Shown here: positions 17,931 through 25,015 of the stretch, piece after piece
Layout of the letters: each line of letters starts with the position of its first letter
How positions within the stretch are numbered: position 1 is the stretch's first letter
NCBI GenBank assembly: GCA_009782555.1
Contig: WRIV01000009.1
Span: forward strand, 47,442 to 111,441
Direction: 5' to 3'
DNA from: Treponema sp.
Lineage (GTDB): Bacteria > Spirochaetota > Spirochaetia > Treponematales > Breznakiellaceae
DNA: 64,000 bases
Translations under genes and position numbers: made by a program
The notes under the pieces: generated by a model
The model's input: only the letters and a program-made list of their open reading frames with translations
Told to the model about the DNA's origin: nothing
Databases searched by the model: none

Positions 17931-18839
17931 CTACTGTAAAACGGAACTGCCGCCGATTATTTCGGTCATTTCCTGAGTAATCCCCGCTTGGCGGATCCGG
18001 TTATACCGGAGCTGGAGGGAGTCCAGCATTTCTTGAGCGCTCTTGGTAGCTTTGTCCATGGCGGACATCCGGGCGCTTTGCTCGCTGGCATAGGCTTCTA
18101 CGAGGCACCCGTAAATAATTCCCTTGATGTACATGGGTACCAGGGCGTCAAAGACCGCTTCTTCCGATGGAAGGTACTCGAACTGCAATTCCACCCGTTT
18201 GTCCAAACCTAATTTGGCGATTTCATCCTGAAGCTTTTCTTTTTTCAAAGGAAGTATCTGGAGAACCGAAGGAAGCAGCTTGACCGTACTGTACATATGA
18301 GTATAAACGATATACGTTTCTTCAAACATTCCCCAAAGGTACTGGGCGATGATAAATTCCGCGATTTCCCGGGCGCTGTCCATATCGGGAAGCCGGGACC
18401 GGAAAGAAAAATTTTCCAGAATTAAGTGGGAAGAATGGATAAAGTACCGGTACCCTATGGCGCCAGTGAGGATCAATACCGGATTGGAAAGGTTTTCACA
18501 GAGCTTGTTTACTTCACGAAAAATATTGGCATTATACCCCCCCGCCAAACCCTTATCGCTGGTGATCACCAAGACGGCGCTGCGTTTTACTTGACCGGGC
18601 CCAGCAGGACTACCAGCCGGTTGAACTTTTGTACCAAGGAAAGGACTTCGCACTCCTCCCGCTCCGGCGAGAATATCACACATGGTTTTTTGAATCCGGG
18701 TAAAAAACGGCACCGTATCTTCCAGTACCCGCCTTCCCTTGCGGAGCTTTGAGGTGGAGATAAGGTTCATCGCCCTGGTTACCTGAAGGGTCTGCTGAAT
18801 TGCCCGCATCCTAAAGCGGAGATCCCTTAAATTTGCCAT
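17931..18839 (-). CDS. atpG: ATP synthase F1 subunit gamma
   Basis: The rotor shaft of F1. The 302-residue product has the N-terminal helix MANLRDLRFRMRAIQQTLQVTRAMNLISTSKLRK and the C-terminal helix MSAMDKATKSAQEMLDSL...YNRIRQAGITQEMTEIIGG, both strongly conserved. It overlaps the atpA stop by one base. It is the last gene of the minus-strand ATP synthase operon, where atpD would normally follow. Instead a tRNA-Arg and the inverted atpDC pair lie beyond. Confidence 0.96.
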   Translation of the reverse strand: MANLRDLRFRMRAIQQTLQVTRAMNLISTSKLRKGRRVLEDTVPFFTRIQKTMCDILAGAGGVRSPFLGTKVQPAGSPAGPGQVKRSAVLVITSDKGLAGGYNANIFREVNKLCENLSNPVLILTGAIGYRYFIHSSHLILENFSFRSRLPDMDSAREIAEFIIAQYLWGMFEETYIVYTHMYSTVKLLPSVLQILPLKKEKLQDEIAKLGLDKRVELQFEYLPSEEAVFDALVPMYIKGIIYGCLVEAYASEQSARMSAMDKATKSAQEMLDSLQLRYNRIRQAGITQEMTEIIGGSSVLQ

Positions 18840-20365
18840 TAAGCTCTTACGCCTTCATGGTTTTTGTCCGTAAGCTGCTTAAAGGTTTCGATTGCCTCTG
18901 AAAGTTTGCCCTCAATCTCCGCCGTTGTGGCACCAGTTTCCGCAATGGTTTGCAGTATCCCGAAGTGTTTCAGCAAAAGGTAATCCAGCAGATTTGTGAT
19001 AAAGGATCGGATCTGATCCACCGGCACATCAATAAGATAACCGTTTACCGCCGCAAAAAGCACCACCGTTTCTTTTTCCATGGAGAGGGGGCAAAACTGA
19101 TTTTGTTTAAGGACTTCCATAAGCCGTTCCCCCTGGGCCAGCTTGTCCTGAGTCGTCTTGTCCAGATCACTGCCGAACTGGGCAAAGGCGGCCATTTCCC
19201 GGAATTGGGCCAGATCCAGCCTGAGCCGGCTCGACACCTTGCGAATAGCCTTTGTCTGGGCCGCTCCTCCCACCCGGCTTACCGAAAGGCCCACGTCCAC
19301 TGCCGGACGAAAGCCGGAATTAAAAAGTTCTGAATCCAGAAATACCTGACCGTCGGTGATGGAAATAACATTGGTTGGGATGTACGAAGAAATATCTCCC
19401 GCCTGGGTTTCGATGATCGGAATTGCGGTGATCGAACCGCCGCCCAGTTCCGGGGAAAGTTTCGCCGCCCGTTCCAGCAGCCGGGAATGGAGATAGAACA
19501 CATCTCCGGGGAAGGCTTCCCGCCCCGGAGGACGGCGGAGAAGGAGGCTGATGGCCCGGTATGCTACGGCGTGTTTGGAAAGATCATCATAAATGACAAG
19601 CACATCCTTGCCCCGGTGCATAAAATACTCCGCCATCGCACAGGCCGAGTAGGGGGCTAAGTACTGCAGAGCCGCCGAATCGGCAGCGGAGGCCAGCACC
19701 ACAAAGGTATAGGCCATGGCACCGTATTTTTCCAGGTTTTGGATGATTGCCGCCACCGAAGAAGCCTTTTGCCCTATACCGCAGTAGACACAGTATACGC
19801 CCTTTCCCTTTTGGTTGATGATCATATCCACTGCCAGGGCTGTCTTTCCGGTCTGCCGGTCGCCGATGACAAGCTCCCGCTGGCCCCGGCCAATGGGAAT
19901 CATGGCGTCTATCGAAAGGGTCCCTGTTTGGAGGGGAGTATCCACAGAACCCCGTTCTATTACAGGAGCGGCGGAAGATTCTACCGGCAGGTATTCTTCC
20001 GCTTCCACCGGACCCTTGCCGTCAACGGCAATTCCTAGGGGATTTACAACCCGGCCCACAAGACCGGGACCTGCGGGAACCGACACCACCTTTCCGGTGC
20101 CCCGGACTTCTTCACCATCTTTAACAAGGGATTCCCCTGAAAGAAGTACGCAGCCTACGCCGTCTTCTTCAAGATTAAGAACCACCCCGGCGGCACCTGA
20201 AGAAAATTCTACCAGTTCCCCATAGATTGCTCTGTCCAGTCCGTAAACGGAGGCTACCGAATCCCCTACCTGGGTTACAAAACCTGCGAAGTCTTCCGCT
20301 GTTTTGCCGTCCCATTGTTTTATTTCTTCTTCAAGGACCTTGGAAAGGCTGTCGAAATCAGTCAT
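18839..20365 (-). CDS. atpA: ATP synthase F1 subunit alpha
   Basis: The non-catalytic nucleotide-binding F1 subunit. The 508-residue product begins MTDFDSLSKVLEEEI and has the Walker A motif GDRQTGKT near residue 170, the LVIYDDLSKHAVAYR segment and the PPGREAFPGDVFYLHSRLLERAA block. ATG 20365 follows a GGAGG site and lies 4 nt after atpH; the frame stays open 10 codons further but that would overlap atpH without reason. Length and motifs are normal. Confidence 0.96.
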   Translation of the reverse strand: MTDFDSLSKVLEEEIKQWDGKTAEDFAGFVTQVGDSVASVYGLDRAIYGELVEFSSGAAGVVLNLEEDGVGCVLLSGESLVKDGEEVRGTGKVVSVPAGPGLVGRVVNPLGIAVDGKGPVEAEEYLPVESSAAPVIERGSVDTPLQTGTLSIDAMIPIGRGQRELVIGDRQTGKTALAVDMIINQKGKGVYCVYCGIGQKASSVAAIIQNLEKYGAMAYTFVVLASAADSAALQYLAPYSACAMAEYFMHRGKDVLVIYDDLSKHAVAYRAISLLLRRPPGREAFPGDVFYLHSRLLERAAKLSPELGGGSITAIPIIETQAGDISSYIPTNVISITDGQVFLDSELFNSGFRPAVDVGLSVSRVGGAAQTKAIRKVSSRLRLDLAQFREMAAFAQFGSDLDKTTQDKLAQGERLMEVLKQNQFCPLSMEKETVVLFAAVNGYLIDVPVDQIRSFITNLLDYLLLKHFGILQTIAETGATTAEIEGKLSEAIETFKQLTDKNHEGVRA

Positions 20366-20369
20366 GTAT

Positions 20370-20933
20370 CTATACCTCCATCCTCGAATAAACATTCAGG
20401 GCTTCAATATCTCCCGCCATCTTTTGCATCCGGCGTTTTACGCTGCCGTCAAGTAAAATACTTCCCCATCGGATTCTAAGACCTCCGATTATCCCGGGAA
20501 TAAGCCGCAGGGTAAGTTTAATTCCCCGCGCTCCTGTCAGATACTTTATCTTTTCCCGCAGCTTGACCACAAGCTCTTCCCCCGGTTCCTCGGCAGCTTC
20601 CACGATCACTTCTTCAATTCCCTTTTGCTTATTGATATTCTTTTCGATCTCCCGAATAATTTTCTTGTACTGATGAAAACAGTTTTTCCGCACCATGATC
20701 TGCACAACCCGCCCTGCCAGTTCGGCAGGATACCCGGTGCTAGAATCACTTTTTGTCAAAGCCGCTTTTATGTATCTTCCCAGCCGGTCCGCATCGTTCT
20801 TTCCGGAAAGATCCCCCGGCAGCGCCAGGGCGGCCCGGCAGAACACCCTCAGATACTCCAGAGATTCTTCTGCCGCGGAAGAAGATCCGGCGGCTTTGAT
20901 AAACGCTTCCGCCCAGGGTTCCGGTCTAAACAC
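20370..20933 (-). CDS. atpH: ATP synthase F1 subunit delta (OSCP)
   Basis: The peripheral-stalk subunit that joins F1 to the b dimer. The 187-residue product is divergent, as usual for delta. It ends in the family-typical C-terminal domain: a beta strand set (KLTLRLIPGIIGGLRIRWGSILLDGSVKRRMQKM) equivalent to the IGG...DGSV motif of delta subunits. It overlaps the atpF stop by one base. Its presence argues against the delta-less N-type ATPase. Confidence 0.9.
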   Translation of the reverse strand: MFRPEPWAEAFIKAAGSSSAAEESLEYLRVFCRAALALPGDLSGKNDADRLGRYIKAALTKSDSSTGYPAELAGRVVQIMVRKNCFHQYKKIIREIEKNINKQKGIEEVIVEAAEEPGEELVVKLREKIKYLTGARGIKLTLRLIPGIIGGLRIRWGSILLDGSVKRRMQKMAGDIEALNVYSRMEV

Positions 20934-21436
20934 TATTGTTGTATTCCATTTCTGGCATCCAGAACGATCTGATCCAGTGCTTCGGCGGCATAACGCTGTT
21001 GTTCCCCGCCGGCAAGTTCCCGCCTAAGAAGACGGCCGGCGGCACTTACAACTAGGGCGGCGGCTTCAGCCTTAAAGACGGCCATGGCCGCCCGCCGGTC
21101 CGCATCAAGTTTTGAATGGGCGGTATCGATAATCTGTTCCGCTTCGGCCTTACTGATGGCAATGATCCGTTCCGCTTCCATTTCCGCCTGTTCCCGGGCG
21201 CTGTTAATTATCGCCTCCGCTTCACGATCTGCATTGTTAAGTTGTTTTTCGTACTGCTCCAGCAGTTTCTGCGTCATGGCCTTGTCTTTCTCGGCCTGAT
21301 CAATGGAGTTTTTAACCCGCTGTGTCCGTTCTGCCATGAATTTCGTTACCGGCTTGAACAATACCGCCCGCAAAACAAAAAAAAGAATAACAATATTGAT
21401 GATGGTAATTATGAAGGTGACGGAAAAATCCAGCAT
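20933..21436 (-). CDS. atpF: ATP synthase Fo subunit b
   Basis: The peripheral-stalk subunit. The 167-residue product has one N-terminal membrane helix (residues about 5-26, FIITIINIVILFFVLRAVLF) followed by KPVTKFMAERTQRVKNSI and a long charged alpha-helical coiled coil rich in A, E and K. This is the standard b subunit design and length. It lies 6 nt after atpE and overlaps atpH by one base. Confidence 0.94.
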   Translation of the reverse strand: MLDFSVTFIITIINIVILFFVLRAVLFKPVTKFMAERTQRVKNSIDQAEKDKAMTQKLLEQYEKQLNNADREAEAIINSAREQAEMEAERIIAISKAEAEQIIDTAHSKLDADRRAAMAVFKAEAAALVVSAAGRLLRRELAGGEQQRYAAEALDQIVLDARNGIQQ

Positions 21437-21442
21437 CGCCGT

Positions 21443-21673
21443 TTATCCCAGCCTGGTAATTAGAAGAACTGCTATAACCAGCCCGTATATGGCTGTCGAT
21501 TCCGCCAACGCTACGCCGACAAAAAACATAGGTGTCATTTTTCCGCTTGCTTCGGGCTGGCGTGATATTGCCTGTAAAAAGCCGGCTGTAGCGATCCCAA
21601 TACCAATACCTGCACCAATGCCCGTAAATACCGCTATACCTGCACCAATTGCTGCTAATACTGATAGATCCAC
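21443..21673 (-). CDS. atpE: ATP synthase Fo subunit c (GTG start)
   Basis: The proteolipid that forms the rotor ring. The 76-residue product is two hydrophobic helices joined by the polar loop SRQPEASGK. The ion-binding carboxylate lies in helix 2 in VALAESTAIYG. The EST and Y residues resemble sodium-type rings, but the glutamine that completes the sodium site in helix 1 of Ilyobacter-type c subunits is isoleucine here (GIGIGIA). Translation starts at GTG 21673 with a GGGGG site 7 nt upstream; an out-of-frame ATG overlaps it by one base. Confidence 0.94.
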   Translation of the reverse strand: MDLSVLAAIGAGIAVFTGIGAGIGIGIATAGFLQAISRQPEASGKMTPMFFVGVALAESTAIYGLVIAVLLITRLG

Positions 21674-21722
21674 ATTTAACCCCCTATTTAGCGCAGCTTT
21701 ATAGCCGCACTGTATAATCGAA

Positions 21723-21741
21723 CATGAAACGAAGTTTCATG
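21723..21741 (-). repeat. Hairpin in atpB-atpE spacer
   Basis: CATGAAAC and GTTTCATG form an 8-bp stem with a 3-nt loop inside the 79-nt gap before atpE. Such a stem could stabilise or set apart the c-subunit part of the mRNA, which must be translated about ten times more than its neighbours. Confidence 0.4.
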
Positions 21742-21752
21742 AAATCTCCTAA

Positions 21753-22472
21753 CTATTCATGAACTTTTACTGCCTCGGAAATATAGATACTGGTTAAAAA
21801 CACAAAAATACCCGCTTGAATCAATCCGTCAAAAAAATCAAAGTAGAGCGCAAAAATCATAGGAAGCGCAACCGGGAGTATTCCTTCTATCAAACTCATC
21901 ATAACAAAACCGCCCAATATGTTTCCAAATAACCGCAGACACAACGAAATAAGCCGGGTGCCGTAATCCATTATATTGAAAGGCAGCATCATGGGAAGCG
22001 GATGCAGGAGCCGTTTGAACCAGCCGCCAACGCCTCGGGCAGCGAAACCGCAGACCAACACCAGGGTAATCGAAATTACTGCCAGCGCCGCTGTTACGTT
22101 AATGTCCCTGGTAGGAGGCCGGATCATAAAAGGAGGAATAAATTCGCGGCCAAAGAGTTTCAGTTCCATGGGCGAAACAACCCCGATGATGTTTGACAGA
22201 AGCAGAAAGAGAAACAGGGATCCCATATAGGGGCCCAGAAATTCTGAAAAAAAGCCAAACTGGTTTTTTGCAAAATTGTTTAGAAATTCTATCCCTGTTT
22301 CTACCAGTGCCTGGGGTCCGGCAGGAATCTCTTTGAGTTTTCGGGTTATAACCAAAGAACCGCTGATGAGGACAAGCATTACCGCCCATGAAATGATCAC
22401 CGTTTCGGTAATGGGTATCGAATAATCCGCCAGGGTAAATGTGAAGATCGTCTTTATTTCCAATGCTTCCAT
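21753..22472 (-). CDS. atpB: ATP synthase Fo subunit a
   Basis: The stator membrane subunit that forms the ion half-channels. The 239-residue product has five to six membrane helices. The essential arginine lies in ISLCLRLFGNILGG near residue 180, and the last helix contains GLIQAGIFVFLTSIYISEA. The N-terminus is short and has no signal peptide. A GGGAGG site lies about 12 nt before the ATG. It follows the RsbRD-like gene by 46 nt and starts the run atpB-E-F-H-A-G. Confidence 0.95.
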   Translation of the reverse strand: MEALEIKTIFTFTLADYSIPITETVIISWAVMLVLISGSLVITRKLKEIPAGPQALVETGIEFLNNFAKNQFGFFSEFLGPYMGSLFLFLLLSNIIGVVSPMELKLFGREFIPPFMIRPPTRDINVTAALAVISITLVLVCGFAARGVGGWFKRLLHPLPMMLPFNIMDYGTRLISLCLRLFGNILGGFVMMSLIEGILPVALPMIFALYFDFFDGLIQAGIFVFLTSIYISEAVKVHE

Positions 22473-22518
22473 TTTTTTCCCTTACCTCCCGCATTTGCAG
22501 GATCGTGATTTTCTGCCG

Positions 22519-23034
22519 TTAATCCTTTTTGAAAAAGAAATCGTCTTTGAAATATTTTTTCAGCAACTCTTCCGATATCTTATCATGCAGGTTCATGTTT
22601 GTATAGGTCTCCTCCAGAAAGCCCTTGGTAACATAGAAGCAGCCTAAAAGAAAAAATTCGGATACCCTGTTTACCACTCCCATAGCCTGGTACATCCGCA
22701 CCGTGCTGTCCAGAACAAAATCGTTCATCAAGTAGGAGACTATCACCTGCTGAACCAGGTTCAGCCCATAGATTACCTCTGACACAGGAAAGCCTGTATG
22801 CACCCGTTCTTTGCCGAGGCGGACAAAGAATTCCCCCGCCGTTGATCGGTCAAGGCCCCGATCCAGGGTTCGAGCCAGCAAGGGGTAAAGCGGCGCATTT
22901 GCATCAATCAGGGCCTGGTCGGTCATATCGTTATAGTGCTTAAGGTGGGGCGATTTACGGATCCTTTCTTTCCACCGGAGGGCAAAATCCATTGCCTGGA
23001 GGTTAAGTGTATCAATTAGAACTCTATCTACCAT
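22519..23034 (-). CDS. RsbRD N-terminal-like sensor protein heading the ATP synthase operon
   Basis: A 171-residue soluble, all-helical protein with no membrane segment. The pattern of a tryptophan near the start (FALRWKERIR), a central RLGKERVHTGFPVSEVIYGLNLVQ helix and a late aromatic helix resembles the globin-like N-terminal domain of RsbR/RsbRD stressosome sensors. No STAS domain follows. It takes the position where atpI often lies. ATG 23034 is preferred because an extended -10 ends 8 nt before it and no Shine-Dalgarno is present; an ATG 18 nt upstream falls inside that promoter. A stress-input role for the ATPase operon is only inference. Confidence 0.6.
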   Translation of the reverse strand: MVDRVLIDTLNLQAMDFALRWKERIRKSPHLKHYNDMTDQALIDANAPLYPLLARTLDRGLDRSTAGEFFVRLGKERVHTGFPVSEVIYGLNLVQQVIVSYLMNDFVLDSTVRMYQAMGVVNRVSEFFLLGCFYVTKGFLEETYTNMNLHDKISEELLKKYFKDDFFFKKD

Positions 23035-23042
23035 AGGTAAAA

Positions 23043-23051
23043 AGTATATCA
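23043..23051 (-). promoter_or_regulatory. Extended -10 for the ATP synthase operon, leaderless arrangement
   Basis: Minus-strand TGATATACT (23051-23043) is an extended -10 element with a poor -35. The next ATG (23034) begins 9 nt after it, at the predicted transcript start. Confidence 0.45.
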
Positions 23052-23102
23052 TAACCGGGCAGGATTTACAGTCTTTTTTTATCCCTAAAGGCCGCCGTGG
23101 GC

Positions 23103-23132
23103 TTGACTAAAATTTGGCCTTTTTGGTATAGT
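23103..23132 (+). promoter_or_regulatory. tRNA-Asp promoter
   Basis: TTGACT (23103-23108), 18 bp, TATAGT (23127-23132). The transcript should start near 23139, just before the 30-bp palindrome and 39 nt before the mature tRNA. Confidence 0.7.
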
Positions 23133-23144
23133 CTTTTAAGTAAG

Positions 23145-23174
23145 ACTGCTTTTTCCTGATCAGGAAAAAGCAGT
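23145..23174. repeat. Perfect 30-bp palindrome in pre-tRNA-Asp leader
   Basis: Two 15-nt arms (ACTGCTTTTTCCTGA and its exact complement) meet with no loop, directly between the promoter and the tRNA-Asp 5' end. It may be a protein-binding operator or an RNA hairpin that affects 5' processing. Confidence 0.7.
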
Positions 23175-23177
23175 TCT

Positions 23178-23252
23178 GGGGGCGTAGTGAAGCTGGTTTA
23201 TCACGCTGGCCTGTCAAGCCGGAGATCGCGGGTTCAAGCCCCGTCGCTCCCG
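23178..23252 (+). tRNA. tRNA-Asp (anticodon GTC)
   Basis: Cloverleaf with acceptor GGGGGCG/CGCTCCC (one G-U pair), anticodon stem CTGGC/GCCGG around CTGTCAA, and T-arm with the TTCAAGC loop. Anticodon GTC and G discriminator are typical for aspartate. CCA is not encoded. Confidence 0.95.
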
Positions 23253-23254
23253 GG

Positions 23255-23287
23255 GGGAACCGTTTGGCTTTAAGCCAAACGGTTCCC
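23255..23287. repeat. Long inverted repeat after tRNA-Asp
   Basis: GGGAACCGTTTGGCTT and its reverse complement (23272-23287) form a stem of about 15 bp beginning 3 nt after the tRNA. No U-run follows, so it is more likely a processing or stabilising hairpin than a terminator. Confidence 0.6.
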
Positions 23288-23332
23288 GTTATTAACAACT
23301 TTGAGGAGGCTTGAAACAAGCCTCTCCGAAAG

Positions 23333-23355
23333 CCCGTCTGGCGGACGGGTTTTTT
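23333..23355 (+). terminator. Intrinsic terminator after tRNA-Asp
   Basis: CCCGTC and GACGGG pair across a 5-nt loop and are followed by six Ts (23350-23355). It stands between tRNA-Asp and tRNA-Pro. Confidence 0.75.
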
Positions 23356-23361
23356 CTTAAT

Positions 23362-23434
23362 CGGACAATAGCGCAGATGGTAGCGCGCTTGGTTCGGGAC
23401 CAAGAGGTCGGCGGTTCAAATCCGCCTTGTCCGA
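23362..23434 (+). tRNA. tRNA-Pro (anticodon CGG)
   Basis: Acceptor CGGACAA/TTGTCCG, D-stem GCGC/GCGC, anticodon stem CTTGG/CCAAG around TTCGGGA, and the GGTTCAAATCC T-arm. The leading C and anticodon CGG match bacterial tRNA-Pro. It begins only 7 nt after the preceding terminator and is followed 21 nt later by a protein gene. Confidence 0.95.
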
Positions 23435-23455
23435 AGTTTACAATACGGAGGTATC

Positions 23456-25015
23456 ATGGCCAAAGCAAAAAAAACCCACGCCGCAGAAGAACCCGGGGTT
23501 TCCGAAATAATAAACCGTTTTAAGGAACATCCTTTTCTTTTTTCGGGATCGGTATTAATCCTAGTTATCATCATAATTGCATTTGTATTTCTTCCTTCGG
23601 GTCCTTCCATAACAGGGAGGCAAGAGACCGTATTTGGCTATTACAATGGGAAAGCGATTACTGACAACCGTTATTTCAGGCAAGCCTTACAGGAAAACTA
23701 TTACAACATGAACTCTGATAATACATTCCAGGCCGAATACCAGGCCTTTATAAGTACTGTCATACATACGGCGATCTTGGATGAAATGAAAAGGGCCGGT
23801 TACCAGGCACCTTCGGAAGAAATCAACAGACAGGTATCCTCTCTTCCGGTTTTTCAGGATGAGGGCCTTTTTTCTATTGTCAAATATAACAACTATGACA
23901 AAAACGAGCTGCTTGCCCTTTGGCGGAGTACGGAAGAAAACTATATCACCGGAAAGTACTATAACGCCATGATGGAACTGAAGGTTTCTTCCGCTGAAAA
24001 AGATTTTATCGGCGCCATGGCTTATCCTGAACGGCGTTTTGAACTGATATCCATTCCCCGTACAGCCTATCCCGATTCGGAAGTTTCCGCTTTTGCCGCC
24101 GCCAACCCGGATCTGTTTATGAATGTACATCTCTCCAGGATCACCCTTTCCAGCGAAAAAGAAGCCCAGCAGCTTCTGGATTCGGTCAAGAACGGAAAAA
24201 CCTTTTTTGAAGATGCCGCACGGGGGCATTCTATCGATAAGGATAAGGACAGGGACGGCGACATGGGGATCCGCATGGCCCATGAAATTTTTACCGACCT
24301 GGAAGAAACGGACAGAGCTGTCGTAACTTCCCTTAGGATGGGTGACTTAAGTCCTTTGCTTAAAACTCCCGCCGGCACCTGGATCTTTTTCAGAGCGGAA
24401 GAAACACCCTACGAGGCGGATCTTTCCCAGGAGGAAAATCTTACCAAAGTCAGAAACTACATGAATAATTTTGAAGGGGGCCGCATAGAAAACTGGCTTG
24501 TCGCCCTGGCAGAAGAGTTCCTAGAGGAGGCACAGGCACAAGGAACGAGCCTTTTCACCTATGTAGAATCCTTAAAAGGACGGGGGGGGGTATCCGAACG
24601 ATTTGCATCCTTGGAAAAGGTCAACACCGGTGTTTTTGGCCCGACAAACCTGAACTACGGCGATATGGGCTGGTACCAGCTTTTTGCTAATACCTTAAAT
24701 GCCGAAGATAACCCTGAACTGGCCGACGCCCTTACTAACGAAGTTTTCTGGCGCAGCGCTTTTTTTACCCCCCTTAATACTTCTTCCGCCCCCTTTACCC
24801 TTGGAGGATCCATTGTACTACTAACACCAGTAGAAGAAACGCTAGAGGATGAGGACAGCGTCGGGTACATTCCCAATTTCTACGCCGGGGGCTGGATGGT
24901 CAATACAATCCAAATGGATATGAACGGTGCAATTATGTCCAGTGAAAAATTCGAAAATAGATTCCTTGATGTCCTTTTATCAAGGCAGAGTTCCTCGCCG
25001 GACAATGAATGGTGA
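23456..25015 (+). CDS. SurA/PrsA-like periplasmic chaperone with parvulin-type domain
   Basis: Likely a membrane-anchored folding factor for exported proteins. The 519-residue product has a short basic cytoplasmic start, one membrane helix at about 31-48 (FSGSVLILVIIIIAFVFL), and a SurA_N-like helical region (QAEYQAFISTVIHTAILDEMKRAGY). A parvulin-like domain lies around 215-320 (VHLSRITLSSEKEAQQLL... GDMGIRMAHEIF... GDLSPLLKTPAGTWIF), and a second degenerate copy may follow. GGAGG precedes the ATG. A run of nine Gs (24582-24590) lies in the coding sequence, and slippage there would truncate the protein. The stop overlaps the next gene. Confidence 0.85.
   Translation: MAKAKKTHAAEEPGVSEIINRFKEHPFLFSGSVLILVIIIIAFVFLPSGPSITGRQETVFGYYNGKAITDNRYFRQALQENYYNMNSDNTFQAEYQAFISTVIHTAILDEMKRAGYQAPSEEINRQVSSLPVFQDEGLFSIVKYNNYDKNELLALWRSTEENYITGKYYNAMMELKVSSAEKDFIGAMAYPERRFELISIPRTAYPDSEVSAFAAANPDLFMNVHLSRITLSSEKEAQQLLDSVKNGKTFFEDAARGHSIDKDKDRDGDMGIRMAHEIFTDLEETDRAVVTSLRMGDLSPLLKTPAGTWIFFRAEETPYEADLSQEENLTKVRNYMNNFEGGRIENWLVALAEEFLEEAQAQGTSLFTYVESLKGRGGVSERFASLEKVNTGVFGPTNLNYGDMGWYQLFANTLNAEDNPELADALTNEVFWRSAFFTPLNTSSAPFTLGGSIVLLTPVEETLEDEDSVGYIPNFYAGGWMVNTIQMDMNGAIMSSEKFENRFLDVLLSRQSSSPDNEW

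Noticed and set aside
23107..23403. Minus-strand reading frame of 98 codons containing GATGLEPAISGLTG
   Set aside because: It is the antisense of tRNA-Asp and tRNA-Pro. Such GLEP-type peptides are a common artefact of tRNA genes read backwards, and no ribosome-binding site is present.
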